Source: Flammeovirga pacifica (GTDB lineage Bacteria > Bacteroidota > Bacteroidia > Cytophagales > Flammeovirgaceae). From it: a stretch of 64,000 nt of DNA. Of this stretch, positions 7,659-15,582 are shown in pieces. The notes under the pieces were generated by a model, which saw nothing but the letters and a program-made list of their open reading frames with translations, did no database searches and had not been told where the DNA came from. The stretch spans positions 780,565-844,564 of the forward strand of contig NZ_JRYR02000001.1 in NCBI RefSeq assembly GCF_000807855.2, written 5' to 3'. Made by a program: the position numbers and the translations under genes. Position 1 is the first letter of the stretch; the number at the start of each line of letters is the position of its first letter.

Positions 7659-9917
7659 ATGTCAAAAATCAAAATAAAAGGTGCTCGACAAAATAATCTT
7701 AAGAATATCAGTATTGACATCCCAAGAAATGAGATTGTTGTTTTTACCGGTTTATCTGGTTCAGGAAAGTCATCTTTAGTATTTGAAACAATAACAGCAG
7801 AAGCACAGAGACAGCTCTATGATACCTTTTCTACTTTTGCCAGAAGTAGACTCCCAAAATTTGATCAAGCCGATTATGATGCTATCGAAAACTTGTCTCC
7901 CGTAATTTTATTGGAACAAAAGCGAATTTCAGGCAATTCAAGGTCAAACGTTGGAACTCTTTCAGAAATTTCAAGTTTTTTAAAATTACTTTTCTCTCGG
8001 ATTGGACAACCAGAAGTAGGTATGTCTAATCATTTTTCTCCCAACACACCAGAAGGAATGTGCCCCACGTGCGGTGGTTTGGGTAAACTAAACGATTTAG
8101 AGATTAACCAAATTATTGATTGGGACAAATCGTTAAAAGAAGGTGCAATTTTATTCCCAGATTTCAAAGTGAATTCATTGGCTTGGAAAATAATTGCCAA
8201 TACAGGTTTTTTCGATTTAAACACACCTCTAAAGGAATACTCAAATGACAAAATTGATTTACTCTTTTATGCTGATGGGGAAAAGTTTCAGTTTGCAGGT
8301 GGAGAAGAAGGCATTGATGCAAACTTTAATGGGATTGTTACCAAAATAAAAAGAGGTTTTCTGAAAAAAGACTTTAACAGCTTATCGAAAGCTCGACAAA
8401 AGATTATCCAACAATTTGTAACTACAAAACCTTGCCCTTCATGTCAAGGAGCTAGGTTAAAGAAAGAGGTATTGGATTGCCGAATTAATGGAAAAAACAT
8501 TTATGAATTAGGGAAACTTCAATTAACAGAATTACTTGATTTTTTCAATAGTGTACCCAATCAAACAGTTGAAACAGTCTTAGAACAATTGAAGCATCGG
8601 ACAAAGAATTTGGTCAATATTGGCATAGGATATTTGAATTTAGAAAGAAGTACAGGCACTCTTTCTGGTGGTGAAGCACAGCGTGTTCAATTAGCCAAAC
8701 AACTGGGCAATAGCTTAACAGAAATGCTCTATGTGCTAGATGAGCCAAGTGTTGGTTTACACCCAAGAGATGTAAAATTAGTAGCAGACCTTTTGATTGA
8801 TTTAAAAGAGAAAGGGAATACCATTTTAATGGTTGAGCATGATCCAGATTTAATTAAGATAGCTGATCATGTTATAGACATGGGACCAAAAGCAGGACGT
8901 TTAGGAGGACAGGTGATTTTTCAAGGTAGTTATAATCAATTACTCCAATCAAACACCCTGACTGGTCAGTTTATGAAACAAAAAATTTATGTAAAAACTG
9001 AATTTAGAGCATGGACAGAGACCTTTGAGATTAAAAATGCCTCAGCAAATAACTTGAAGGGAATAGATGTTCAAATACCAGCAAAAATTTTTACTTGTAT
9101 AACAGGAGTTGCAGGTTCTGGTAAAAGCTCTTTGATTCACAAGGAATTTTTAAAGATTCATCCAGAAGCGATTGTAATTGATCAATCTCCCGTCGGGAAA
9201 TCTATTCGTTCTAATCCTGCGACCTATACAGGTGTTTTTGATGATATCCGAGATTTATTTGCTCGGTCTAATGAAGGAACAATTGCTTCCCTCTTTTCTT
9301 TCAATAAAGAAGGAGCCTGCGAAAATTGCAATGGTTTAGGTTATATCATGATGGATCTAGCCTTTATGGATCCAATTAAAACTACTTGCGAAAAATGTGG
9401 AGGACACCGATACAACAAACAAGTAGAATCATATTTGTTAGATGGAAAAACTATTGTTGATGTATTAAACTTAACAATTAGTGATGCACTTCAATTTTTT
9501 AAAGAACCGAAAATCTTAAAAAAACTTCAAGTTTTAGAAGAAGTTGGTCTTGATTATTTACAACTCGGTCAGCCTTTGTCAACTTTATCAGGAGGTGAAT
9601 GTCAACGTGTGAAATTAGCCAGTGAATTACATAAAGAAGGTAACATTTATATAATGGATGAGCCTACAACCGGCCTGCACTTATCTGACATTTCCAAGAT
9701 TATAGAACTGATAGAAAAGCTTGTAAAGAAAGGGAATTCTGTCATTGTAATAGAGCATAGTTTAGACATAATGAACAATGCAGATTGGATTATTGATATT
9801 GGACCTGAAGGAGGTAGTAATGGTGGGAAAATTGTATTTGAAGGCACTCCAATAAACCTTCAAAAGAAGAATAATGGCTATACTGCGAAGTATTTAAAAG
9901 AATACAATAAAAAATAA
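7659..9917 (+). CDS. UvrA-like ABC ATPase (short, UvrA2-type)
   Basis: The 752-residue protein has two ABC ATPase halves arranged as in UvrA: Walker A GLSGSGKSS (residue 31) and GVAGSGKSS (about 485), signatures LSGGEAQR (about 335) and LSGGECQR (about 643), and Walker B motifs ending LDEPSVGLHP and MDEPTTGLHL. Zinc-type CPTCGG, CPSCQG, CENCNG and CEKCGG pairs are present. Canonical UvrA is about 940 residues; this one is shorter, as in UvrA2/DrrC-type proteins that lack the UvrB-binding domain and have been tied to resistance to DNA-binding drugs. No uvrB or uvrC is nearby. A resistance or accessory repair role is an inference. Confidence 0.85.
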   Translation: MSKIKIKGARQNNLKNISIDIPRNEIVVFTGLSGSGKSSLVFETITAEAQRQLYDTFSTFARSRLPKFDQADYDAIENLSPVILLEQKRISGNSRSNVGTLSEISSFLKLLFSRIGQPEVGMSNHFSPNTPEGMCPTCGGLGKLNDLEINQIIDWDKSLKEGAILFPDFKVNSLAWKIIANTGFFDLNTPLKEYSNDKIDLLFYADGEKFQFAGGEEGIDANFNGIVTKIKRGFLKKDFNSLSKARQKIIQQFVTTKPCPSCQGARLKKEVLDCRINGKNIYELGKLQLTELLDFFNSVPNQTVETVLEQLKHRTKNLVNIGIGYLNLERSTGTLSGGEAQRVQLAKQLGNSLTEMLYVLDEPSVGLHPRDVKLVADLLIDLKEKGNTILMVEHDPDLIKIADHVIDMGPKAGRLGGQVIFQGSYNQLLQSNTLTGQFMKQKIYVKTEFRAWTETFEIKNASANNLKGIDVQIPAKIFTCITGVAGSGKSSLIHKEFLKIHPEAIVIDQSPVGKSIRSNPATYTGVFDDIRDLFARSNEGTIASLFSFNKEGACENCNGLGYIMMDLAFMDPIKTTCEKCGGHRYNKQVESYLLDGKTIVDVLNLTISDALQFFKEPKILKKLQVLEEVGLDYLQLGQPLSTLSGGECQRVKLASELHKEGNIYIMDEPTTGLHLSDISKIIELIEKLVKKGNSVIVIEHSLDIMNNADWIIDIGPEGGSNGGKIVFEGTPINLQKKNNGYTAKYLKEYNKK

Positions 9918-10029
9918 AATGGTATGCTATAATTAAGACTTAGTTTGGGCTGTAACTAATACTTAGAAAAATAGAGCTACTTGGAGAAACAGAAGATAAG
10001 TTAAAGACAATAAGGTGATAATTACTAAA

Positions 10030-10605
10030 ATGGAAGAACTAAAAAACTATCTAAATCATATAAGCGTTTTAGGAGAGGAGACATTTAATATCTTACAGAA
10101 TTACTTCGAACCTATTGAGTTGAAAAAACATGAGTTTTTCATTAAAGAAGATAGTTATGCTAAACAAATAGGTTTTCTACAAAAGGGAATTGTTAGAGCA
10201 TTTTTTGTTAACAATGAAGGGAAAGAATATAATAAACAGTTTTTCGTTGGGCCATCTATAATCGGAGCATATTCATCGTTACTGACGAATCAACCTAATA
10301 AAATTGCACAACAAGCATTAACTGATTGTCAAATACTAGTAGCTGATTTTAAAAAGGTAGAAGCACTTTATGACAAGCATCATGATCTTGAGCGATTGGG
10401 TCGAAAAATAGCGGAGTATTACTTCTTAGAGAAAGAACAAAAGGAACTTGAAATGGGCTTGTTAGATGCCGACAAAAGATATGAGTTAATGAGAGAGAAA
10501 TTTCCTAGCATAGAGCGTATCATCCCACAGTATTATATAGCATCATATTTAGGCATTTCTCCAACTCAGTTAAGTAGAATTCGAAAAAAATTAAGTCAAC
10601 CTTAA
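10030..10605 (+). CDS. Crp/Fnr family transcriptional regulator
   Basis: 191 residues from ATG 10030 (an upstream in-frame GTG at 10015 is less likely). The N-terminal two thirds matches a cyclic-nucleotide-binding beta barrel (FIKEDSYAKQIGFLQKGIVRAFFVNNEGKE), without an obvious cAMP-binding Arg motif, so the ligand is unknown. The C-terminal part contains a helix-turn-helix (IASYLGISPTQLSRIRKKL) as in Bacteroidota Crp/Fnr regulators. A 14-base perfect palindrome starts five bases after its stop, and a lipoprotein gene follows 73 bases downstream, suggesting local regulation. Confidence 0.85.
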   Translation: MEELKNYLNHISVLGEETFNILQNYFEPIELKKHEFFIKEDSYAKQIGFLQKGIVRAFFVNNEGKEYNKQFFVGPSIIGAYSSLLTNQPNKIAQQALTDCQILVADFKKVEALYDKHHDLERLGRKIAEYYFLEKEQKELEMGLLDADKRYELMREKFPSIERIIPQYYIASYLGISPTQLSRIRKKLSQP

Positions 10606-10630
10606 TTCGTTTACATATGTAAATGGAATC
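10606..10630. promoter_or_regulatory. candidate operator palindrome
   Basis: TTTACATATGTAAA at 10610-10623 is a perfect 14-base palindrome, flanked by ATTC on the left and GAAT on the right, so the dyad is longer but imperfect. There is no T-run, so it is not a terminator. It lies between a Crp/Fnr-type regulator gene and a lipoprotein gene, 55 bases before the latter's ATG. Binding by the adjacent regulator is an inference. Confidence 0.45.
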
Positions 10631-10678
10631 GAATATCTAATCCTTCAATTTTGTCAGGTAATTAAATCATAATTTATC

Positions 10679-11767
10679 ATGACAAATAAGAATAAACTCT
10701 CAATCATAGTAGCAACATTCGCTTTTTCCTTTACATTATTTACTGGTTGCGCTATTCATCCGGTAGCTTGGACACCCCCTTTAAAGCCCCAGTTCGAAGG
10801 GAGTACAGCCTTAAACGAAAAACTAACAAAGGCTACACAAATAGATCTATTAGGATATTACGGAGCAGAAGAATTTGTTGCAGATAAACTAGGTAATCTT
10901 TATTGCGGTGTTCACATAGGAGAAAATGATTTCTCTTCAGGTGCGATTCTAAAAATAAAACCTGATGATTCTGTCGAAGAATATTTACAAACCGAAAACT
11001 GGGTTACCGGAATGCAGTTTGATAAAAATGGGGCTTTAATAGCCTTAATGAATGATGTTGGTTTGATCAGAATCAATCAAGATAAATCAATAGATACTTT
11101 ACTGACAAAAACACCCGACGGTCAATCCATTCGAATGGGAACGGGTCTAAAAATTTCTTCTGATGGAATCATTTATTTTGTGAATATGTCCTCTACAGAG
11201 AAAACCTCTATGAAGTACATTAATAAATTGATTTTAGAAATGAAGCCTACCGGTGGAGTTTATGCTTATGATCCACAAAAAGGTATTACTACTACTTATT
11301 CAGAAGGTAATTATTTTGGAAACGGATTAGAAATTTCTTCTAATGAAGATTTTATATTGGTATCTGAAACGTCAAAGTATAGAATCTTAAAGTACTGGAT
11401 TAAAGGGGACAAAAAAGGAGAGTCAGAAGTTTTTATGGACAACTTACCTGGCTTTCCAAACAATATCTCCAAAAATAATAATGGGAACTTTTGGTTAGGT
11501 TTTACCACAAAACGGAATGACCAATTGGATAAAATTCACTCTAAAGTAGGAATGAAAAAGTTTGTCTATGGTCTACCCACTTTCATTCAACCTCAACCGG
11601 AAAAATTTGGAATGGTGTTAGAAATTTCGGAGGAAGGTGAAATCATTAAATCTTTATTTGATACTAAAGGAAGTTATGTCTCTGAAGCAGGAGCTATTAT
11701 AGGACATGAGGGATATTTGTATCTAGGCGGAGATGTTGTTTCGTATGTTTCAAAAATTAAAAATTAA
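10679..11767 (+). CDS. SMP-30/gluconolactonase-like lipoprotein
   Basis: A 362-residue lipoprotein: a basic N-terminus, a hydrophobic segment and the lipobox FTGC with the lipidated Cys at residue 24. The mature part reads as a beta propeller of the SMP-30/strictosidine-synthase type: repeated blades such as GAEEFVADKLGNLYCGVH, GLKISSDGIIYFVN, GLEISSNEDFILVSET, NNISKNNNGNFWLGF, and VLEISEEGEIIKS. Relatives are lactonases or esterases; the substrate is unknown. It sits downstream of a Crp/Fnr regulator and a palindrome, which may control it. Confidence 0.75.
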   Translation: MTNKNKLSIIVATFAFSFTLFTGCAIHPVAWTPPLKPQFEGSTALNEKLTKATQIDLLGYYGAEEFVADKLGNLYCGVHIGENDFSSGAILKIKPDDSVEEYLQTENWVTGMQFDKNGALIALMNDVGLIRINQDKSIDTLLTKTPDGQSIRMGTGLKISSDGIIYFVNMSSTEKTSMKYINKLILEMKPTGGVYAYDPQKGITTTYSEGNYFGNGLEISSNEDFILVSETSKYRILKYWIKGDKKGESEVFMDNLPGFPNNISKNNNGNFWLGFTTKRNDQLDKIHSKVGMKKFVYGLPTFIQPQPEKFGMVLEISEEGEIIKSLFDTKGSYVSEAGAIIGHEGYLYLGGDVVSYVSKIKN

Positions 11768-11866
11768 AATAGAAAAAAGAGTTTAGTGTAGGGTTGTGAA
11801 ATATGGCTAATAAATTTATTATATTATCAGTACACATTTTATGTTCCATATTAATGCAAGACTTAA

Positions 11867-11956
11867 GATCTCATAGTTTGTGAAGAACATTACAAGTTGG
11901 CTCCATTTAAGTTTGAAGGAGACATCAAAAAAGTAATTGTAGATTATACTAAATAA
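11867..11956 (+). pseudogene. remnant of a sulfatase C-terminus
   Basis: A 29-codon open stretch without start codon, ending in TAA at 11954-11956, translates to EEHYKLAPFKFEGDIKKV and then IVDYTK. The pattern Y-x-x-x-PF-x-F-x-G-x-I-x-KV is typical of the very C-terminus of arylsulfatases. An in-frame stop precedes it at 11864, and the rest of the gene is absent. It is probably the leftover end of a deleted sulfatase gene. The match comes from remembered family patterns, not from a search. Confidence 0.4.
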
Positions 11957-11975
11957 AAGTTTGCAACTCTTTCAT

Positions 11976-12021
11976 ATCACCTTAGGATTACTCTGATAGA
12001 CTATTTCTAGGGTGATTTTTT
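11976..12021 (+). terminator. rho-independent terminator
   Basis: ATCACCTTAG pairs with CTAGGGTGAT (one wobble) across a 21-base loop, followed by a T-run. It comes right after the sulfatase remnant and may be that gene's old terminator, now serving the SMP-30-like gene. Confidence 0.55.
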
Positions 12022-12137
12022 ATTTAGAATCCGAAATACTTATAATTTAACTTGTGTCAGTATATTCTAGTAGATTTTTTCATCTATTGATTTTCAAATA
12101 TTTAAACTATAAATTAGTGCCATATTCAAAACAACGG

Positions 12138-12154
12138 ATAGCAAACTATTTTTT
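12138..12154. repeat. 17-base exact repeat, copy 2
   Basis: ATAGCAAACTATTTTTT, identical to 3820-3836. Further downstream a loosely similar GGA..TTTTTA stretch follows both copies, so the shared module may be longer and diverged. Confidence 0.5.
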
Positions 12155-12202
12155 AAAACTTTTGTGGATTTTTTATGGTATACGTCATTTCTCATTTAAA
12201 AA

Positions 12203-12346
12203 ATGAATAGAATCATTTTACTAATTAAAGGTAATAATCAAGTCAAAATTATTACAGAACAAGTGGAAAAGTTTAGAAATGCTATTGAATATTGGTTTGA
12301 AAACAGAAGTTTCAAAATAAAAAAACGTGATATAACAATACCTTAG
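12203..12346 (+). CDS. small hypothetical ORF or fragment
   Basis: A 47-codon frame from ATG 12203 to TAG 12346. The peptide is basic (RIILLIKGNNQVKIITEQ, later FENRSFKIKKRD). No domain was recognised, and no clear ribosome binding site precedes it. It ends 45 bases before the chosen start of the YARHG-protein gene. It could be a small protein, a leader ORF or a gene fragment. Confidence 0.3.
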   Translation: MNRIILLIKGNNQVKIITEQVEKFRNAIEYWFENRSFKIKKRDITIP

Positions 12347-12391
12347 ATGAAGAACTGCTTTAGGATACATCTAATGTTTGTAAAAAAATCG

Positions 12392-13141
12392 ATGAAACAT
12401 ATATTTAATTTATTGATACTAATGGTCGCAGGTTGGTCTGTAGGATATGCTCAAGAGTCGAATTCGAATTCTGAAGCAAATTATATCCCGGCTGATTTTC
12501 CGAAAAACTATGTTGTGGTAGAGGAATGGATAAATTGTACAAAAGGAAAATATGTATTTAAGTCTACTAATGATTATATATTCATTCATGATTGTATTGG
12601 GGATAGTGAAATCTATGATTTAGGTAGATGGGAAAGAAAAGGTGATACGATTTTAATATTTATCACCCATACGATAGGAACAAGACCGATAGGTGAACCA
12701 ACTAATCCTGAATATAAAAGTGCAGCGGTACCAGAGGATTACCTTACCTACAAGACTTATGTTCATTTTGAGTCTTGGGATGAAAAAAAGAAAATTATTA
12801 ATGTGAATGACTTTCTACATTCTATGTGTACTATTAGTGAAGAAGAAAAGGCATCTCATATAAAAATTAATACAGATAATTATTTAATTCCCGGAGATTA
12901 TAAATATGTTTCGTGTAAAATCCTGACGGAGAATGATATTAAGAACCATAGTAAGTCTGAGTTAAGGTTAATGAGAAATGAAGTATTTGCAAGATATGGC
13001 TATCGGTTTAAATCAGATGACTTGAGGATCTATTTTTCAAAAAAGGATTGGTATTTTCCCAAGTTGGATAAAGCTGACGAGTTTTTAACTGATATTGAGA
13101 TAAAGAATATTGATTTAATTAAGAGACTTGAGAAACAATAA
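12392..13141 (+). CDS. exported YARHG domain protein
   Basis: The frame is open from 12347, but ATG 12392 is chosen because it is followed directly by a signal peptide (MKHIFNLLILMVAGWSVGYA, then Q), typical of an exported Bacteroidota protein. The 249-residue protein ends in a YARHG-type domain: LRLMRNEVFARYGYRF, then LRIYFSKKDWYFP at about residues 192-233. This extracellular domain of unknown function is widespread in bacteria. The middle contains a few Cys and a beta-rich region. No catalytic motif is visible. Function unknown. Confidence 0.75.
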   Translation: MKHIFNLLILMVAGWSVGYAQESNSNSEANYIPADFPKNYVVVEEWINCTKGKYVFKSTNDYIFIHDCIGDSEIYDLGRWERKGDTILIFITHTIGTRPIGEPTNPEYKSAAVPEDYLTYKTYVHFESWDEKKKIINVNDFLHSMCTISEEEKASHIKINTDNYLIPGDYKYVSCKILTENDIKNHSKSELRLMRNEVFARYGYRFKSDDLRIYFSKKDWYFPKLDKADEFLTDIEIKNIDLIKRLEKQ

Positions 13142-13327
13142 TATTGTTAAAGTATTAAAGGTGAACCTAAAACCTTAATCAATTAGGTGTATAGAGTTTA
13201 TGGAGAAAGACATCCACATAGTCGGTCAAAATATATAACGACACCTTATAAAATTGGATGGTGAAAAATTATAAACTGACCATAATTCACGTAGTTATTA
13301 TACATTTTACTTCAACAAATTTAGGCT

Positions 13328-14134
13328 ATGAATAGAAAAATACTTTTTACTTATACCATACTATTTATGAGTATGATTGCTTCATTTCAATCTCATGCTC
13401 AACAATTTCAAGTTTTATTAATTACCGAAACCTCAGGTTGGCATCATGAATCAATTGATGCAGGAGTAAGAGCCATTAATAAATTGGCTGCAACACATAA
13501 TTTCAAAGCTGTAAGACAGCAAAATTCTGTTCCAATTACCCTTGAAAGGTTGAACCAATTTGATGCTGTCATTTTTCTAAGTACCTCTGAAGATATTTTT
13601 AATGAAAAAGAAAAGAATGCTTTTGAACAATACATTCAATCAGGTAAAGGTTATGTTGGAATTCATGGTGCTTCAAATACTGAATATAATTGGGAATGGT
13701 ATACTAGACTAGTAGGTCGTATGTTTATTATTCATCCAACTGTTCAAACAGCACAAATAAATATCATTGATAAAAATTTCCCTGGGTTGGAGTCATCGCC
13801 AAGCAAAATGATTTTTACAGATGAATGGTATGAATTTACAGAGGCAAAAGTCGAAGGATTAAATTACTTGATCACGGTGAATGAAGAAACCTATAATCCT
13901 ACTGCAGATTGGGGCTATAAAGAAGGTCATGGATATGTTAAAGGTAATGGCATGGGTGAATTTCATCCTATATCATGGTACCATGAGTTTGATGGAGGGC
14001 GATCATTTTATACTTCATTAGGTCATATTGATCTTATTTATGAAAACACATGGTTTTTAAATCATATATATGGTGGAATATATTATGCTGCTACTGGGAA
14101 AGGGATAAGTAAAACAAAGCAACCCTCAGAGTAA
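13328..14134 (+). CDS. ThuA domain-containing exported protein
   Basis: A 268-residue protein with a signal peptide ending near SHAQ (about residue 25). The rest matches the ThuA (trehalose-utilisation) fold, a class I glutamine amidotransferase-like domain: FQVLLITETSGWHHESI at the start, DAVIFLSTSEDIFNEKEKNAFE, SGKGYVGIHGAS, then WYHEFDGGRSFYTSLGH near the end. In Bacteroidota, exported ThuA proteins often act with sugar-processing or dehydrogenase proteins, but no such partner lies here. Substrate unknown. A signal peptide and an ATG at 13328 fix the start. Confidence 0.85.
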   Translation: MNRKILFTYTILFMSMIASFQSHAQQFQVLLITETSGWHHESIDAGVRAINKLAATHNFKAVRQQNSVPITLERLNQFDAVIFLSTSEDIFNEKEKNAFEQYIQSGKGYVGIHGASNTEYNWEWYTRLVGRMFIIHPTVQTAQINIIDKNFPGLESSPSKMIFTDEWYEFTEAKVEGLNYLITVNEETYNPTADWGYKEGHGYVKGNGMGEFHPISWYHEFDGGRSFYTSLGHIDLIYENTWFLNHIYGGIYYAATGKGISKTKQPSE

Positions 14135-14421
14135 TGTATAGGAGAGAAAGCTTTTGAAAAAAATCTATTTAAGTGTAATGGATTATTGATGGAAAGTTTA
14201 TTTATACTTTAAAATAAAAAAGAATCTTTTGAGACTAAAATTTGGGGAAATCATACTTATCATGTTTTATAACCAGGATATTATGTAGTGGAATAATGAA
14301 TATGAAGACTTAAATATTTAAATTAGTATGGTTATATGTCTTATGTTATATAACCATTCATAAAAATAAACGCCAAGAGGTTTATCCAATATTAGTATTC
14401 TTTAAAGCAACAGCACAGCAA
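14135..14421. other. 287-base non-coding spacer with hairpins
   Basis: No gene was seen. It contains ATGGTTATAT (14328-14337) and its exact reverse complement ATATAACCAT (14348-14357), a perfect 10-base stem with a 10-base loop and no T-run. This is followed by the second copy of the leader hairpin (14366-14385) shared with the gene at 3956. Confidence 0.5.
14328..14385 (+). promoter_or_regulatory. leader with two hairpins, copy 2
   Basis: Hairpin 1: ATGGTTATAT/ATATAACCAT, perfect 10-base arms. Hairpin 2: ATAAAC (14366-14371)/GTTTAT (14380-14385). From AAACGCCA to the ATG at 14422, the sequence aligns with the leader at 3909-3956, including GTTTATCCAAT and TTTAAAGCA. The two downstream genes are unrelated, so the leader moved or was copied as a module. 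Confidence 0.45.
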
Positions 14422-15239
14422 ATGGACTTTCAAAAATTTACACCTGCTCTAACACATATGATATTGAATCCTATAAAGTCAAAAAATACGGAATTATTAA
14501 AATTTGCTTTATATGATTTAGTTTTTATTGATATTTTAATCTTAGAACAGGAGTGGAAGTTCCCTCATGCAAGAAGCCGAAGTGAAAGTTTATACTTATA
14601 TATATCCAGAGGAAATAAATTCAATCAATACACAAAAAAATACATCAAGATATTTTTATTGAACCATTCAAGATTAAGAATAAAAGGATACAGCTAGAGA
14701 GATTAATCAAAGAAGTATTTCCCATGTGTGGAAACGGTCAAGGATATAAAGCTTTACAATTAAGCCAAGAATTTAAATCATTCGGTATATTTTATCCAAC
14801 ATTTATTTTTAAGGATTTCAATATATTTTTTTTAAACGCTAAGGGCAGAGACCTAAAAAGTAAAATCAAGCTAAGTTTAGATCACTATAATACACGATTA
14901 AGATCTAAAGATTTAACAGCCAAAGAACTCAAAGAGATTCTTCAGGATATAGGTTCAAATATTTTTTTATTAGAAAATTTCAATGCTGATTTAATAGAAA
15001 AGTTAAATTTTAAGCTATCACTAGGCTCAAATGAGAAAGGTGCATTAGAGCATAATTTCAATTTTGAAAACATATATGATGTGATGTCACCGTCTTTATT
15101 AATGAATATGGATATAATAGAATCATTTTCTAGTTCCTTCGATCAAAATTTCCTTTTTGAGTCAGCTAATCATTATTCACCATTACCTTCTTCTGATGGT
15201 TATGACTCTAGTGATTTTGATTTTGGCGGAGATTTTTAA
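14422..15239 (+). pseudogene. frameshifted hypothetical gene
   Basis: The first part is open from ATG 14422 to 14697; the second is open in the -1 frame from 14619 to 15239. Joining them at the seven-A run 14634-14640 gives one continuous protein-like reading of about 272 residues: LYLYISRGNKFNQYTKK runs into IHQDIFIEPFKIKNKRIQL. The A run is in the phase A-AAA-AAA, so it could be a slippery site, but a single lost A (or a sequencing error) is simpler. The joined protein has no signal or membrane segment, is Lys-rich, and ends in an acidic Gly/Asp/Phe tail (SSDFDFGGDF). Family not recognised. Confidence 0.55.
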
Positions 15240-15582
15240 CCCCACAACAATTATTTGTGCTAAACATCCAAAAAGTTTAGTCCTAACTGAACAAAGTTGG
15301 TGAGATATCCATTGTTGAAAGTATTGAATTTAGAGTAGACTTTTCATTGATATGAAGGGTCTTTTTTTCTTTACTTCAAAAGTGAATTTTATTTACTCAT
15401 AAATTAAAACGAGAAGTATTAACTCTTGAACCATTACTTCTATAGCACCCTTTGCTGAATAGTTTAGTTGTTTTCTTGTTAAATTTAAATTGTTACTGTA
15501 ACATTGTGGTACTCAACTAAAAACAGTAAGTCTCAATTCAATCAGACTCTCACAATTGTACTTATTTACAATCCAAACCAAT
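15240..15582. other. 343-base spacer
   Basis: No gene is seen. It contains the terminator at 15337-15368 and AT-rich sequence. The segment before the terminator (TTGAAAGTATTGAA and a GTTGG) loosely matches the one before the sister terminator at 3592, again suggesting a shared 3' module. Confidence 0.45.
15337..15368 (+). terminator. rho-independent terminator
   Basis: AGACTTTTCAT pairs with ATGAAGGGTCT (two G-T wobbles) around a TGAT loop, followed by seven T. It resembles the terminator at 3592-3623 in sequence as well as structure. It lies 98 bases after the frameshifted gene. Confidence 0.65.

Larger units (their letters stand above)
11768..12202. other. 435-base spacer with gene remnant and terminator
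   Basis: Apart from the sulfatase-like remnant (11867-11956), the hairpin at 11976-12021 and the 17-base repeat at 12138-12154, I see no gene. The composition is very AT-rich. The spacer looks like a site of past gene loss or cassette exchange. Confidence 0.5.

Noticed and set aside
14634-14640. Programmed -1 frameshifting as the firm explanation of the split gene
   Set aside because: The A-AAA-AAA run is in phase, but no strong downstream stem-loop was seen, and a lost base in a homopolymer is simpler.
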